NCBI RefSeq assembly: GCF_004193775.1
Contig: NC_041016.1
Location: 41,746,022-41,810,021 of the forward strand
DNA from: Glycine soja
Taxonomy: Eukaryota > Streptophyta > Magnoliopsida > Fabales > Fabaceae
Reading direction: 5' to 3'
DNA length: 64,000 bases
Position numbers and translations under genes: made by a program. The notes below the pieces were generated by a model. It did not search any database. It was not told the DNA's origin and worked only from the letters and a program-made list of their open reading frames with translations. Of the stretch, positions 23,850 to 35,531 are shown piece by piece (positions within the stretch are counted from its first letter, which is position 1; each line of letters begins with the position of its first letter).

Positions 23850-24476
23850 TATCATGAAATATATCAAATTTGGCTAGCTATCATGACGCCTCTTGCTCTA
23901 GGTTCTTTGATAAACTACAGGTCTTTGGTTGTTTGTGTTTTCCCTTGGCTTACTCCATTCACAAATAATAAACTTCTTTTTAAGCACAAACTCTATTCTT
24001 GGGCAAGAGTTCCACTCAAAGCACATTCTATTGTTATTATCCTCAAAGTTCAAAAGCATTTGTCTCACGCCATGTTCATTATGTTGAGAATATTTTTCCC
24101 TACTCTTCCTTCTTTCAGTCAACTTCTCACGACATCTCTCCTACCCCACAATCCAATTCCTTACCTTCTCCTCTAACACTTTTCATCACACATCACATGC
24201 AATCAGATTCCTCCATTTCAAATTTCATCCTCACCTACTAACTTGTCTCCTAATTTGTCTTCATCCTCTTCGTTTATCAATGCTGATCTCACATCCAATT
24301 ATTCAATGTCAACACATCCCATGTCCACTATTCCTAAATCATCTTCTCAGTCTAACAACTTGTACTCAAGGTCTTCTCTTTTGCCTGTGTGGATGATCCT
24401 CTCTCAGCCTTACTAGATGCTAGGTCCATTCAACCAATGGCAACATGTTCTAAGAGCAACATTTTCGAGCCAAAGT
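23850..24476 (+). pseudogene. Old Copia element, end of integrase and hinge (left part)
   Basis: Broken frames read the C-terminal integrase and hinge of a Ty1/copia polyprotein: a GCVCFPWLTP-like stretch near 23930, then KAFVSRHVHYVENIFPYSSF at about 24053-24110, followed by a Ser/Pro-rich linker. Frameshifts separate the two readings. Just before 24476 the reading 'KSNIFEPK' matches the usual lead into the reverse transcriptase. The element is cut there by a younger Copia insertion and resumes at 30570. Confidence 0.65.
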
Positions 24477-24956
24477 TGTTAGGAATTTTATAATTCCTAA
24501 TTAATTAATATGGGCTACACATTATATTATAACATTTATATTAGTTATTTACATTTAAATGGGTTCAATATAAAGTGATCTATTTAAGTGAGTCCATTAG
24601 ATTGCCAGAAAAATTGATATGTGCTTAATTAGCGGAAACCAGTTTGGCCCATTAGGGGATAATGGGAACCCTAATAGGTTTAAAACATAAGGCATGGTTA
24701 TGGTCCCTGATACACCAAATCAATAAACAGTTTCTCCACTCCCCATCTGAAGAGAAAATGAAGGTCCCATAAGAAAGAAGGTGATTTGGTTGAGGAAGGT
24801 CTTTAAACCAATTGTTCATGACCACTGTCAGATTCCACTGCATGTTGATCAAGTTCTCTATGGATCCAGGTATTCCTTAAAACCTATTGATAATTTGACG
24901 TAATGTGTTTTTGTGTTCATTTGATATTTTATAAGATTTATTGAAAATTTCCAACA
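24477..24956 (+). mobile_element. 5' LTR of the inserted Copia element
   Basis: It starts TGTTAGGAATTTTATAATTC and ends AAATTTCCAACA, 480 bases, matching the 3' LTR at 30090-30569 in length. I count about 29 differences by hand (roughly 6 percent), so the insertion is not recent. It is preceded by AAAGT, close to the AAAGA after the 3' LTR. The 66-codon minus-strand open frame inside it also exists in the 3' LTR and is not a gene. Confidence 0.9.
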
Positions 24957-24958
24957 AG

Positions 24959-24971
24959 TGGTATCAGAGCC
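24959..24971 (+). other. Primer-binding site, initiator-Met tRNA type
   Basis: TGGTATCAGAGCC lies two bases after the 5' LTR. It is complementary to the 3' end of plant initiator methionine tRNA, the usual primer of Ty1/copia elements. Confidence 0.9.
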
Positions 24972-26024
24972 ATCATTACTGTCAGATTATTAGGATTTAA
25001 AGCTGTTGTTTGATATGTATTATATCTGGATCTTTTTTTGGTTATACGAATCCTAATTTTATTTTGGGGAGAAACTATTTTGATCAATAAAATTGTAAAA
25101 CCCCTAAATTTATGTGTTATGGCCATAAAGTTTTTCTCCTCTTTAGAATTAATAAAAGGTCTCTGCATTTGATTTACGGGGTTGTACAATTTTTTTTGTT
25201 TGTGTCGCATTTGCTCGCATATTATTCTATTTGGGATAAAGGCTCTACGTATCTGGTGTTGGCATTAAGTACGTGGCACAATTTCATAAATATATATATA
25301 TTTATTTATATGAATCAGTAATAAGACAATGGTCTTTTGTCTTATATGAATAATTTATTATTATTTATTATTTTTTGGCCAACAGTTTTTTTTTCATGAA
25401 ACGGCGATAAGCTGATAATTTATGTTATTCATGTGGTTAGTATAAATTTGTGATAGTACCGTGATATATTTGTTTCGGGTGCGTAATTAGTTTACCATGA
25501 TGTAGTTTTCAAACATTTACTGTTATCACAATTGGGTGCAAATTTAACCATTATGGATCATTTCCATTTATTTGCATGTCCTGTAATTTTAATTAAATTG
25601 ATTGAACCATTATGTTGCCAAAGTAACCTCTATTGCGTAAATTAATTTAATTAAATTGCATGGATGTTAGTATGAAATTATTTATGCGAATTGTGATCAG
25701 CCCAAAGGAAGACACAATTTGGCCAAATAATAACATACCTGTGATGATAAATATGTGACAATTATAAAGTTTTTTTTTGTGAATAATAGTCGATACCAAG
25801 TAAGGCTATTATTTGACAGAACTAATTGTCAATATTTGATCATTGCGTTGGGAGTACCAATTACAAATTAATTTCTCTATCCAAAGACTAGAATTAATGT
25901 TGTGCTCGGTATCTTGTGATGGATCTGTTATGGGAAATATTTGCATGTCTTGTTATATATATACGTTATATGACTTGCTTGATTATTTGTGAACATGCTA
26001 TTATTTTTTGTTCTCTCTTTAGTT

Positions 26025-27050
26025 AATATTACCAGTGCTGCAAATGTTGCCCAAGTGAATTCTATCCCAATATTGAATGGGACAAATTTTAAGGTCTGGA
26101 AGGAAGCCGTAGAAATTGTTCTTGGCTGTACGGATTTGGACTTGGCACTGAGGATGGAATGACCCATTTCCACTCCGGAAACCTCTAATGAGGTAAAAAT
26201 TGAGAAGTAGGATCGGTCCAACCGAATGTGCCTTATGATCATGAAGCGCTCTATTCCAGAGGCGTTTCGGGGCTCTATTTCTGAGGGTCAAAGTGCAAAG
26301 AAATTCCTTGAGGAAATTGAGCAATACTTTGTCAAAAATGAAAAGGCGGAGACAAGTAACCTTTTGGCTAAACTCATCTCCATGAAGTATAAAGGCAAAG
26401 GGAACATAAGGGAGTACATTATGGAGATGTCCAATCTTGCATCAAAACTCAAGTCACTTAAGTTAGAGCTTGGTGAAGACCTGCTTGTGCACTTGGTTTT
26501 GATTTCGCTTCCTGCATACTTCGGGCAATTCAAAGTGAGCTATAACACTCAGAAGGACAAATGGTCCCTCGATGAGCTTATATCTCACTGTGTGCAAGAA
26601 GAGGAGAGGCTACAAAGAGATAGGACTGAAAGTGCTCACTTGACTTTGACCTCTCAAAAAAAAAAAAAAAAGAAGACTAAGAGTGCTGCAGAAGGGACTT
26701 CTCAGCAAAAGAAACAAAATAAGGATGAGGAATTTGCTTGTTACTTCTGCAAGAAGTCGGGACACATGAAGAAAGAGTGTCCCAAGTATGCCGCATGGCG
26801 TGTGAAGAAAGGTAAATTTCTTACTCTAGTTTGTTCAGAAGTTACTTTGGCTTTTGTACCTAAAGATACTTGGTGGGTAGATTCTGGTGCTACTACTCAG
26901 ATAAGTATGACTATGCAAGGTTGCTTGTGGAGTCGGCTGCCAAGTGATGATGAAAGATTCATCTTTGTGGGTGATGGCAAGAAGGTTGCAGTGGAAGCTA
27001 TTAGAACTTTTAGATTACAGTTAAAAAACTGGATTTTATTTGGATTTATT
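26025..27050 (+). pseudogene. Copia gag and protease
   Basis: The reading starts near 26025 after a long leader (ANVAQVNSIPILNGTNF). It is stopped by TGA at about 26159 and TAG at about 26208, then is open from 26226 to 27053. The open part holds the gag domain, a Lys run from an A-tract near 26660, the zinc knuckle CYFCKKSGHMKKEC (about 26739-26780) and the protease active site DSGAT near 26881. The frame then shifts at about 27040. In life this would form the particle shell and process the polyprotein. Two early stops and the shift make it non-functional. Confidence 0.85.
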
Positions 27051-28490
27051 TGAGACTTTTGTTGTACCGTCTTCTAGACGGAATTTGATTTCTATTTCTA
27101 GTTTGGAAAAATTTGAATTTTTTTGTTCATTTGGAAATAATAAAGTTAGTCTCTACCCAAATTCAAATATGGTTGGTTCTGGTTCTTTAATTGATAATCT
27201 TTACATGCTTGATGTTGTTAGTTCCTATAATGAAATACTACAAATAAGTTCACATGGTACAAAACGAAAATTGAATGAGAATTCAGCCACCTTATGGCAT
27301 AAGCGTTTAGGCCATATCTCTAAACAAAGAATTCAGAGACTTGTGTTGGATGAAATTCTTGACCCTTTGGATTTATTAGACTTTGAGGTCTGTATTGAAT
27401 GCATAAAGGGAAAACGAACAAGCATAAGGAAATTAGGTGCTGAAAGAGCTAAAGACGTCTTAGAACTAGTGCATACAAACATTTGTGGTCCTTTTCTTAC
27501 AACTTCTTGGAATGGACGACAATATTTTATTACGTTCATAGATGACTACTCTAGATATGGTTACCTATATTTGATACATGAGAAATCTCAATCCCTAGAC
27601 GTTTTTAAGACTTTCAAGGTTGAGGTTGAACTTCAACTTGGAAAGAAGATTAAGGCTGTCAAATCTGACTGTGGTGGTGAGTACTATGGCAAATATGATG
27701 GATCAGGAGAACAACGTCTAGGACCTTTTGTGCTTTTCCTCAAAGAGTGTGAAATTGTTCCGCAATACACTATGTCGGGCAAACCCAACATGAATGGTGT
27801 AGCAGAACGAAGAAACCAAACACTTAAGGATATGGTGAGAAGTATGATTAGTCATTCCTTTTTGCCAGAGTCACTTTGGGGATAAGCCTTAAAGACCACA
27901 GTTTACATCCTTAATAGAGTGCCAAGTAAAGTAGCTAACAAAACCCCTTATGAACTTTGGACTGGTAAAATGCAAAGCATTAAACATTTGCACATTTGGA
28001 GTTGTCCAGCTGAGGCATGACCTTATAGGCCATATGAAACAAAGCTGGACTCAAGAACAATTAGCTGTTATTTTGTTGGCTATGCTGAACGCTCTCGGGG
28101 ATATAAATTTTACAATCCTACCTTAAGATTCTTTTTCGAGACGGGAAATGCGAGATTTCTTGAGGAAGTTGAGTTTGGGAAGGAAGAGAACATAAGAAAT
28201 GTTGTCTTTGAGAAATAACCTGTTATTTACAGTGATCAAGTTCTTGTACCTATTACTGTTCAAGACACAATTTCAGTAATAGAAGACAATGTTCAAACTA
28301 TTAACATTGTTCCAAAACAAGACAACAATGAGGTTCTCCCTCAAATACCTTTAGAGCAGCCTCAACAACCTCAAGAAGGATTCAAAGGGTAATATTGAAA
28401 GATATAAGGCTCGTCTAGTTGCTAAAGGCTTTAGTCAGAAGGAAGGCATTGACTATAAAGAAACCTTTTCTCAAGTATCTTCAAAGGATT
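27040..28490 (+). pseudogene. Copia integrase and start of reverse transcriptase
   Basis: The integrase zinc domain is visible as LWHKRLGHIS and CIECIKGK (about 27294-27410). The catalytic core shows FIDDYSRYGYLY (first Asp), VKSDCGGEY (second Asp) and GVAERRNQTLKDM (Glu). A TAA at 27883 interrupts it where a codon is expected (SLWG, then stop). The reading continues through LNRVPSKVANKTPYELW and later [18 protein letters not shown] (about 28408-28460), the beginning of the reverse transcriptase. It breaks off near 28490. All three catalytic acids are present, but the gene is broken. Confidence 0.85.
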
Positions 28491-29035
28491 CTTTTGGTTA
28501 ATTTGTGTAATTTTAAGACGTCCCATTTGTTATATTAAATTGTCTTGTATTTTTTGGTTAAATTGATTGAGACAACATGTTGCCAAAGTAACCTTTGTTA
28601 CCTAAGTTAATTTGATTGAATTTACATGGATGTTGCATGGAATTATTCATGTGAATTGTGCTCGGCCCAAAGGAAGACACAATTTGACAGAATAATTACA
28701 TGTTTGCAATGGTAAACATGCGGTGATTATAAATAGTGTGATTTTCCATGTGAATAATGAAATGTTCAAAGACAATCATTATTTGACCGGAATAATCATC
28801 ATATAAGATTTCCATGTGAGCAATGGAGTGTCCAAAGACAACCTTTGTTTGACGGGACTTATTACCAATGTTTGATCAATGCGTTCAGAGTACCACTTGC
28901 AGTAGTCTTTTTCAATCCAAAGATTGAGGATTAATGGTGCATTAGGTATCTTGTTTGGGTCTTGAAATTTACCATAAAGATTATTTGTGCATTACATGTT
29001 TATTGTTCTCTTCTTTAATTGTTGTTGTTGTTAAT
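28491..29035 (+). repeat. Second leader-like segment replacing the reverse-transcriptase core
   Basis: This segment aligns with the element's own leader at about 25560-26020. Shared blocks include TGTTGCCAAAGTAACC, GCCCAAAGGAAGACACAATTT and TTGATCATTGCGTT / TTGATCAATGCGTT, ending with TTGTTCTCT just where the leader ends. The identity is clearly lower than between the LTRs, so it probably came from a related element. The usual palm domain with its YVDD-type motif is absent. Confidence 0.7.
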
Positions 29036-29039
29036 ACTA

Positions 29040-30077
29040 TAGTTTAAATTACTCATATGTGAATCCCAAATCTACATGTATAAAATTTAGAGTTTGAAAT
29101 TATTTTTTGTGGGAGTCCTAAGGTGATATATGAGTAATCTTGGTATGCAACACTAGAAAGTAGTAAAGTGCATTATGCATTAATTGAAGAGAACAAAGAA
29201 CTACATGGTTTCATATCGAAAGTCTAGAAGTTTAGAGATCATTGGGTATTCTGACTTCGATTTTTCAGAATGTCTTAATAGCAACCACTCTACATAAGGA
29301 TCCATATTTAACCATGTTGGTGGAGTTAATATTTTGCTATGAGACATCAAACTAGAATTTATGATTGCTAAATTATTGTAACCGGTTTGCCTATTGTCGC
29401 CAACATTAAGTAGCCATCAGGTGTTTATTGAGACAATATCTTAGCAATCTTATTAAGGATTCAACCAAATAAAAGTTGGTGACATAAAGTATTTGGTTGT
29501 TAAATAAAGAATCCAGAAAATATAGATTTGTATATAACATATAGGAACTCATTCCATGCTAGCTTATCCACTTACTAAAGGTATGACACTAAAGTTTTTT
29601 TTTCACGAGCACATTGCTCATATGGGTATAATTCCTGACAATACCTAAGTTTAGTGGGAGTCTTACTCATGTTCTATATCTTAAGGTTTACAAACATTTT
29701 TTTTATTTGGATTTTTTTGCAGAAATAAAGTGATGTTTATCATTATATTTTGAGTTTGTTTTGTGTGCAATATTTGTATTGCATTTTGGATTGATCTCTA
29801 TAAAGAATAAATTTTGGACTAGTTGGAAATAGACATGATTAAGATTACATTGTATGTAATTTCCATGCCGCTTATCCATATTTAATCTATGTCATTGAGT
29901 ATGAGTAACAGTGGTGATCATTGTGGCTTAGTCATGCTAAATTGTGATGAAAACTGTAGTGGTTTCCTATTGCTACATGAGATGGACCAGATTGTATAAA
30001 AGGAGTCTAAAAGTAAATAACATACGGTTGCACGCCTAAAGAATTTTGATATAAATATCTAAGGTTAATATGAAGCC
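29040..30077 (+). pseudogene. Copia RNase H domain remnant and 3' region
   Basis: Broken readings match the Copia RNase H end: EIIGYSDFDFSECLNSN near 29235-29290, a FMIAKLL-like piece, IGTHSMLAYPLTKGM near 29540-29590 and FFHEHIAHMGI near 29600. Several frame changes are needed. The region up to 30077 is non-coding 3' sequence and ends in the polypurine tract. Confidence 0.6.
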
Positions 30078-30088
30078 CAAGTGGGAGA
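30078..30088 (+). other. Polypurine tract of the inserted Copia element
   Basis: AAGTGGGAGAT lies immediately before the TGTTAGGAATT start of the 3' LTR. This is the usual plus-strand primer of Copia elements. Confidence 0.85.
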
Positions 30089-30089
30089 T

Positions 30090-30569
30090 TGTTAGGAATT
30101 TTATAATTCCTAATTATTTAATATAGGCTACATATTATATTATAACATTTATATTAGTTATTTACATTTAAATGGGTTCAATATAAAGTGATCTATTTAA
30201 GTGAGCCCATTAGACTACCAAAAAAATTGATATGGGCTTAATGAACGGAAACCAGTTTGGCCCATTAGGGGATAATGAGAACCCTAATAGGTTTAAAACA
30301 TAAGGCATGGTTATGGTCCCCAATACACCAAATCAATAAACAGTTTCTCCTCTCCCCATTTGAAGAGAAAATGAAGGTCCTATAAGAAAGAAGGTGATTT
30401 GATTGAGGAAGGTCATTAAACCAATTGTTCATGACCACGGTCAGATTCCGCTGCGTGTTGATCAAGTTCTCTATGGATCCAGGTATTCCTTAAAACCTCT
30501 TGATAATCTAACGTAATGTGTTTTGGTGCTCATTTGGTATTTTATAAGGTTTATTGAAAATTCCCAACA
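30090..30569 (+). mobile_element. 3' LTR of the inserted Copia element
   Basis: 480 bases, TGTTAGGAATTTTATAATTC to AAATTCCCAACA, the partner of 24477-24956. It is followed by AAAGA and then by text that continues the interrupted older Copia reading (AAGCTCCATCTAGAACC). Confidence 0.9.
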
Positions 30570-31750
30570 AAAGAAGCTCCATCTAGAACCTTAATTTTCA
30601 CCTCCAAATCTCGTGGAGCCTTCATGATTTACCAAATCTTTACAGCAATGTGAGTTCGAAAATGCAATGTCTGACTAGCTCAATGCTCTTGTTGCTAATG
30701 GCACCTGATATCTTGTTATCTAGCTTCATCACTTCAAAGCAATTTTTAACATATGGGTTGTATGAATCAAATGCAAACCTGATGGCTCGATGACTTAATA
30801 TAAGGCTCGTCTTGTTTCACAAGGATTTTATCAATGTTCAGAGATGGACTACTGTGAACCATGGTACCTTCAATCTCGTTTTTGAGGTGCAAACTATAAA
30901 GCTTGTTCTCTTTGCCATACCTAAATGTGATCCTTGAGCCAAATTGATGTAAATAATGTTATCCTTCATGGCTCAATAATTAAAGACATTTACATGATCA
31001 ACCGGGATTGTCCATCTGTAGTATTCTGACCATGCTTGTAAATTGCACAACACCTTATATCGATTGAAACAAGTATCCTGTGCTTGGTACGAGTCTCTTA
31101 GAAGCTCTTTGGATTTTGGTTTCAAAAATTCAACATGACAGTTCCCAATTAACATTTTGTTTTTGGCCCAATTCCAGAAATTAAGATCTTGCCTGTAAAT
31201 CTCTTTAAAAGACCTTGGTGTTCTAGCATGCTTCATGGGGTACTGAGATCATTCCCATTGCCTCTGGTTTTCCTTTTCACTATACTTGTGCGTGATGCAA
31301 AGTCCCTAGCCACTCCTCTCCACTTCCATGCAATTAGGCTACAAAAAAATCTTCGATTCAGTCAACTACTTGGCAAGATATTGCATTTTCTGTCAACAAA
31401 CTCTCTCAATACATGTGTGCACTGACTGCATTACACTTGCAAGCTAAGAAATGGGTTCTTCACTACCTCAAAGGCATCATAATGACTTTGGACTTCATCT
31501 ATGTCCATGCATTTGTGTTCGAGACTCCGTCATATGAAATCCACCGCAACTTACATAGTTTACTCTGGACTCAAGCCCATTTAGTGGTCATGCAAGAAGC
31601 ATTCCACTGTGGCTAAGTCAAATACAAAGGTGAACACTAGTGGGTCTACAGTTAATGAACTCGTGTGGCTACAACAACTTCCAGCCTTCCATGATTCAAT
31701 CTACATCTAAATCACTTGAAAGAGCCTAAGTGGGTATCGATTTTATCAGA
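30570..31750 (+). pseudogene. Old Copia element, reverse transcriptase and RNase H (right part)
   Basis: This is the continuation of 23850-24476. Degenerate readings include YKARLVSQGF near 30800-30830 (lead of the reverse transcriptase), SQIDVNNVILHGSI near 30936-30975, LQAKKWVLHYLKGIIMT near 31437-31487 and an ELVWLQQLP-like RNase H end near 31660. Stops and shifts are frequent, so this copy is much older than the element inserted in it. Confidence 0.65.
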
Positions 31751-32396
31751 TTATCAATTTCTTTGTAATACCTCTCTTGATTATTTTACCAGAATTATGT
31801 GTAAATCCTATTGTATAGTCTGTATATTATCTATACCTTGACTCTGAATTATGAAGAACATAGCTTTCTTTCTTTACAAATTGTGTATAGGCAAAAGGCT
31901 GAGTACGAGCTAGTCTATTATGCCCCATAGTCATGGTCATTGTGCTCTCATTTTTGTCGCAAATGGAGCTTAATATACTATGATGACATTTTCTTTGTTT
32001 TGTCTTCCTCCATTTTTTCTCAAATGAGCCCTAGCCACTACACCAATATACTTGCTGGACGCCATATTGTAGGTGCTACACACCCATTTTTCACCCATGA
32101 TCCTAGCTACTACACTTCCTCCATGTCATCATATATTGAAACCCTATACATTTTGACGGTCATTGGCTAGTGAAGCTTCATTTTTGTCAGTTATATTTAC
32201 TAACAGCTAACAATTACATTTTCCTAGAATATGGGTTCGAGCATAACTCAACCCCAAAAGCTAACTCATAGGATGAAGGTTAACCCCCACTTATATAATA
32301 TATCTTGACACTATCTCTAACCAATGTGAGATTGGATTTTTCCCAATATATCTATAGCCCTATACATTTTGATGGTCATAGGATGAAGGTTAACCC
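31751..32396. other. Non-coding flank with short internal duplications
   Basis: ATAGGATGAAGGTTAACCCC occurs at about 32269 and again near 32379. CCCTATACATTTTGA occurs near 32142 and 32350. These mark a duplicated segment of about 110-210 bases. The 76-codon open frame at 31940-32170 has no recognised content. Confidence 0.5.
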
Positions 32397-32622
32397 CCAC
32401 TAATTCTTGTCTCTATTTATAGTGAAGATTGCCACCAATTATAATAAATAAGTTCTCTTGAAAGTTGAAACAAAACAAACTTGCACTGCATCCATTTAAA
32501 TAAGTTTCATATAGTAAAATGTAATCTTTCACTTTGCATTTAAACCATTTAAACCTTAGTGATAAAAATTCAATTTCCACTATGCATTAAATGCACCTTA
32601 TCTTTTGGCTTGGAACTGTTCA
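32397..32622 (-). mobile_element. 3' LTR fragment of a minus-strand Copia element
   Basis: It shares CTCTATTTATAGTGAAGATTG and the following blocks with the LTR at 34000-34552, but only the last 226 bases are present. On the minus strand the LTR starts TGAACAGTTCC and is preceded by the polypurine tract AAAGGAGAAT (32623-32632). Confidence 0.7.
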
Positions 32623-32654
32623 ATTCTCCTTTCAAGCCAAAAGAGAAATATCTT

Positions 32655-33905
32655 TGATCAATTTGAAAATGAACAAATTCTCCGTCCAACGAAACTATCT
32701 CCCAACATTTCTACAATATTAGAAAACTTCACTTTATTTTTCACTTTGCTATCATGGTTCCTCTTTAAGGCTTGTCCACCCAAATAGCAAATGTTATCTT
32801 TATTTTTCTGTCCTCGCAACGCCAAGTGTCTCGCCTTGTACACCTTGCATCCCCACTTTAAACTCGCATACTTGAACCCTTGTGATGTCATATCTCCCAT
32901 AGAAATGATATTGACAACAGCAGAAGGTACAAACCTCACATTTGATAATGTCCGAATAACACCATCATGGAGCTTCACCCTCATGCTCCTTATGCCTTCA
33001 ACCTTCATTTTTTCACCATTTCCTAACTTGAAATGGTCGAATTCTCCATCGGTTTTCAAAGTGTTAAACATCTCTCAATCTCTACTAATGTTCTTTGAGA
33101 TAGTAGATTCCACCACCCATTTTGTTTTAGCAACCTCATCGTTTGTTGCCAAAAACATGTCATCTTCATCTTCAACACTTTTTACTACATTAGCTTGAGA
33201 ATTGGTGTCATTTTTGTTCATATCTCTTAATTTCTTCAAGTCCTCCTTCATTTGTTTGCACCTTACTTGCACATGATCATTCTCCCCGCAATAGTAACAT
33301 TGTATATCTGGTTGCGGACACGATTGCGATTTTGATCTTCCTCCTGGCCTATCATGTATCCTTGAATGATTCCTCCCTCGCTCAGACTCCACCACAACTA
33401 TTGTACTGTGTTCATGATCAACATTTTCAGTTCCCATCATTCTCTCATTTTCTCTAAGAGTGGTAGTAACCTCATTCAAATTCAAAGTTGATGTTTCGAC
33501 AAGCATCGTTAGAACCAAATCTTTGAAGGATATTGGTAGTGAGAGCAACAACAACAACACTTGTTCCTCATCAGAGAGTTTATCATTTGCATTCAACAAT
33601 TGACTTACTAGATGATTCAACTGGTTGATGTGATCATGGAGATCTCCTCCCATCTCCAGTTTGAGTTGATACAACTCCATCTTCAAACAAAGATGATTGG
33701 TTAGCGATTTTGATGCATAGATATTCTCTAGCTTCTCCCACAAGGCCTTTGGTGTTGTCTCCTTCAACATGTTGTGTTTTATCTCAGGAGCAAGGGCTAA
33801 CTGGATTGTGCTCATAGCCCTCCTTTGGATCTTAGTCCACTCGGTTTCATTTATAGAAGCCCACCTTTCATCTTCTAATGCCTGATCAAGACCTAGTTGC
33901 ACTAA
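32655..33905 (-). pseudogene. Copia gag with remnant protease (UBN2 type)
   Basis: The minus reading from 33902 contains a UBN2-type gag domain (ALWEKLENIYASKSLTNHL, LPISFKDLVLTML). It then shows the zinc knuckle CYYCGENDHVQVRC (about 33285-33245) and a protease region. The active-site text reads WVVESTIS where the family has WVVDSGAS, so the catalytic Asp is Glu. After a stop near 33074 the protease continues (FKLGNGEKMKVEG, LSNVRFVPSAVVNIIS) and runs within about 400 bases into the 3' LTR. Integrase, reverse transcriptase and RNase H are deleted. The element cannot move by itself. Confidence 0.8.
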
Positions 33906-33990
33906 AAGGTCTTGAATAGTACTTTGTCAAATCATAACATTTATTTTTCCACCAAATAACGGTATCTCGAACCTTTGTGTGCTCCCTGTC

Positions 33991-33998
33991 TGATACCA
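33991..33998 (-). other. Primer-binding site of the minus-strand Copia element
   Basis: On the minus strand TGGTATCAGA follows the 5' LTR after one base. It is the initiator-Met tRNA type. Confidence 0.8.
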
Positions 33999-33999
33999 C

Positions 34000-34552
34000 T
34001 GTAGGATAATCAATGCTCCCACGCACAAAATTACCCACACCCACAAAGGATCATGAGAACACAACAAAGATTACACCATAGGAAAAATAATAATGAGCAT
34101 AAGAATTTAGTGTGGTTCGACACCTCTTGCCTACGTCCACGAAACTTCCTCAAAAGTATTTTACTATCACAAAAATGATTACAAGATTGTAACTTATCCT
34201 AAATAGTGTATCACTCTATAAACCCAAGTATCTCACTCAATGATTACAAGAAATGATAATGTTCTTACACAAAGAAACTTTTCTCTGAACAAAGTAACTG
34301 TTTCACAATCTCTCTTCTCACATACTCTCTTCATGTGCATCTTTTTCACTAATTATTTTCTCTATTTATAGTGAAGATTGCCACCAACTATGATAAATAA
34401 GTTCTCTTGGAAGTTGAAATTAAAACAACATTCAATGCATCCATTCAAATAATCTTCATCTATTTAAATTTAAACAACGTAAACCTTAGTAATAAAAACT
34501 TAATTCCCACTGTACATTAAACACAATTTATCTTTGGGCTTGTAACCGTACA
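34000..34552 (-). mobile_element. 5' LTR of the minus-strand Copia element
   Basis: 553 bases, from TGTAGGATAATCAATGC (plus sense) to CCGTACA. On the minus strand it starts TGTACGG and ends CCTACA, next to the primer-binding site. Its right third is shared with the fragment at 32397-32622, with many differences, so the element is old. Confidence 0.75.
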
Positions 34553-35405
34553 GAATGTTATGAAATTTCTAATGTACTATAGTGATTTATGATGTGTACG
34601 TGCATTTATTTTATGCTTATTGCAGTAGTTAATGTATTTTCAAATTAAAGTACAAGTGTTAAGCTTTGCATTTATGATGGGTGGATGAACAATTAAGTTG
34701 TTAGATAGAAGTAACTTTTGTTTTGTTACTTTGTAAGCTTATATAACTCAAGCACCCTACGTATGTGTGAATATTAGATTCAAGTTTCTCTTCTGAGAAA
34801 TTGTTGAGTGCTGGAAAGTTTATTTCTTTTGACAGCATTTTAAGATTTTCTGTTTTTGTTAATCTCCTCTGGCAATAGGAACCTAACTTAAATTAACTCC
34901 TACTTTCTTCCTCTAAGATTATCATAGCTCCTTCTTTCGTTGTTCTTGAATTTTCCCTTCACTTCCTTGCTTCTTTTCTTCCTCTTTCCTTGTCACTCTA
35001 CTGTTTTCCATTTTATTCACCAAAAGCTTCCCCTCTAAACTAGGATTAATTGCAAAATTAAAACTGCAGATGATACCAAAATCACAGATTCACTATATTA
35101 GGAGAAGGATTATAAGTGCAACTGTAAGCCTGAAAAGCCCACCCCCCCCCCCCCCCCCCCGACTCATTTTGAACTTTCAATTACTTCTAGTAAAATTTGT
35201 GTCAAATGATGAAGATGAAACCAATGCATACATTAACCAACAAGAAAATTTAGGGTATAGAATTAGGATAATTCCAGGAGTCTAAACCTAATTTGTGTAC
35301 AATATAGGGATTTGCTGAAAGCGATGAAGATTCTCTGTTCAAAGCATACATTTTACTAACAAGACATTTTTTAAGAAAGGGATCTAAAGCAGGTGAAAAG
35401 AATAC
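34553..35405. other. Non-coding DNA with CT-rich and poly-C tracts
   Basis: There is a pyrimidine-rich stretch at 34905-35035 and a run of about 18 C at 35143-35160. The 71-codon open frame at 35070-35285 spans the poly-C tract and has no domain. No element is recognised. Confidence 0.5.
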
Positions 35406-35531
35406 CTTCATCCACATGTTCTCGGACTCTTATGCATCAACCTTCTTTTGCCTTCTTGTCAACTTCTTTTTTTCCAAGTTGTCCTTTTCTTCCTTTTCCT
35501 CCTTTTCACTAGCATCCTCAATCATTTTAGG
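35406..35531 (-). pseudogene. Acidic exon, copy 1 (broken)
   Basis: This is a 126-base segment on the minus strand between AG (GAGTAG) and a GT donor (GTATTC). It reads PKMIEDASEKEEKEEKDN and then loses the acidic pattern through compensating indels, with a TAA at codon 34, before ending ESENMWMK. The second copy at 36499-36624 has the same length and the same splice-like borders. The parent gene is not recognised. Confidence 0.5.

Noticed and set aside
24652..24852. 66-codon minus-strand frame present twice (also 30265-30465), which could suggest a conserved gene
   Set aside because: The two copies are the two LTRs of one Copia element, so the repetition is explained.
32791..33198. 135-codon plus-strand frame
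   Set aside because: It is the shadow of the Copia gag/protease on the minus strand, which has the zinc knuckle and clear family text.
35143..35160. Poly-C run
   Set aside because: It could be a real homopolymer or an assembly artefact; no function is implied.
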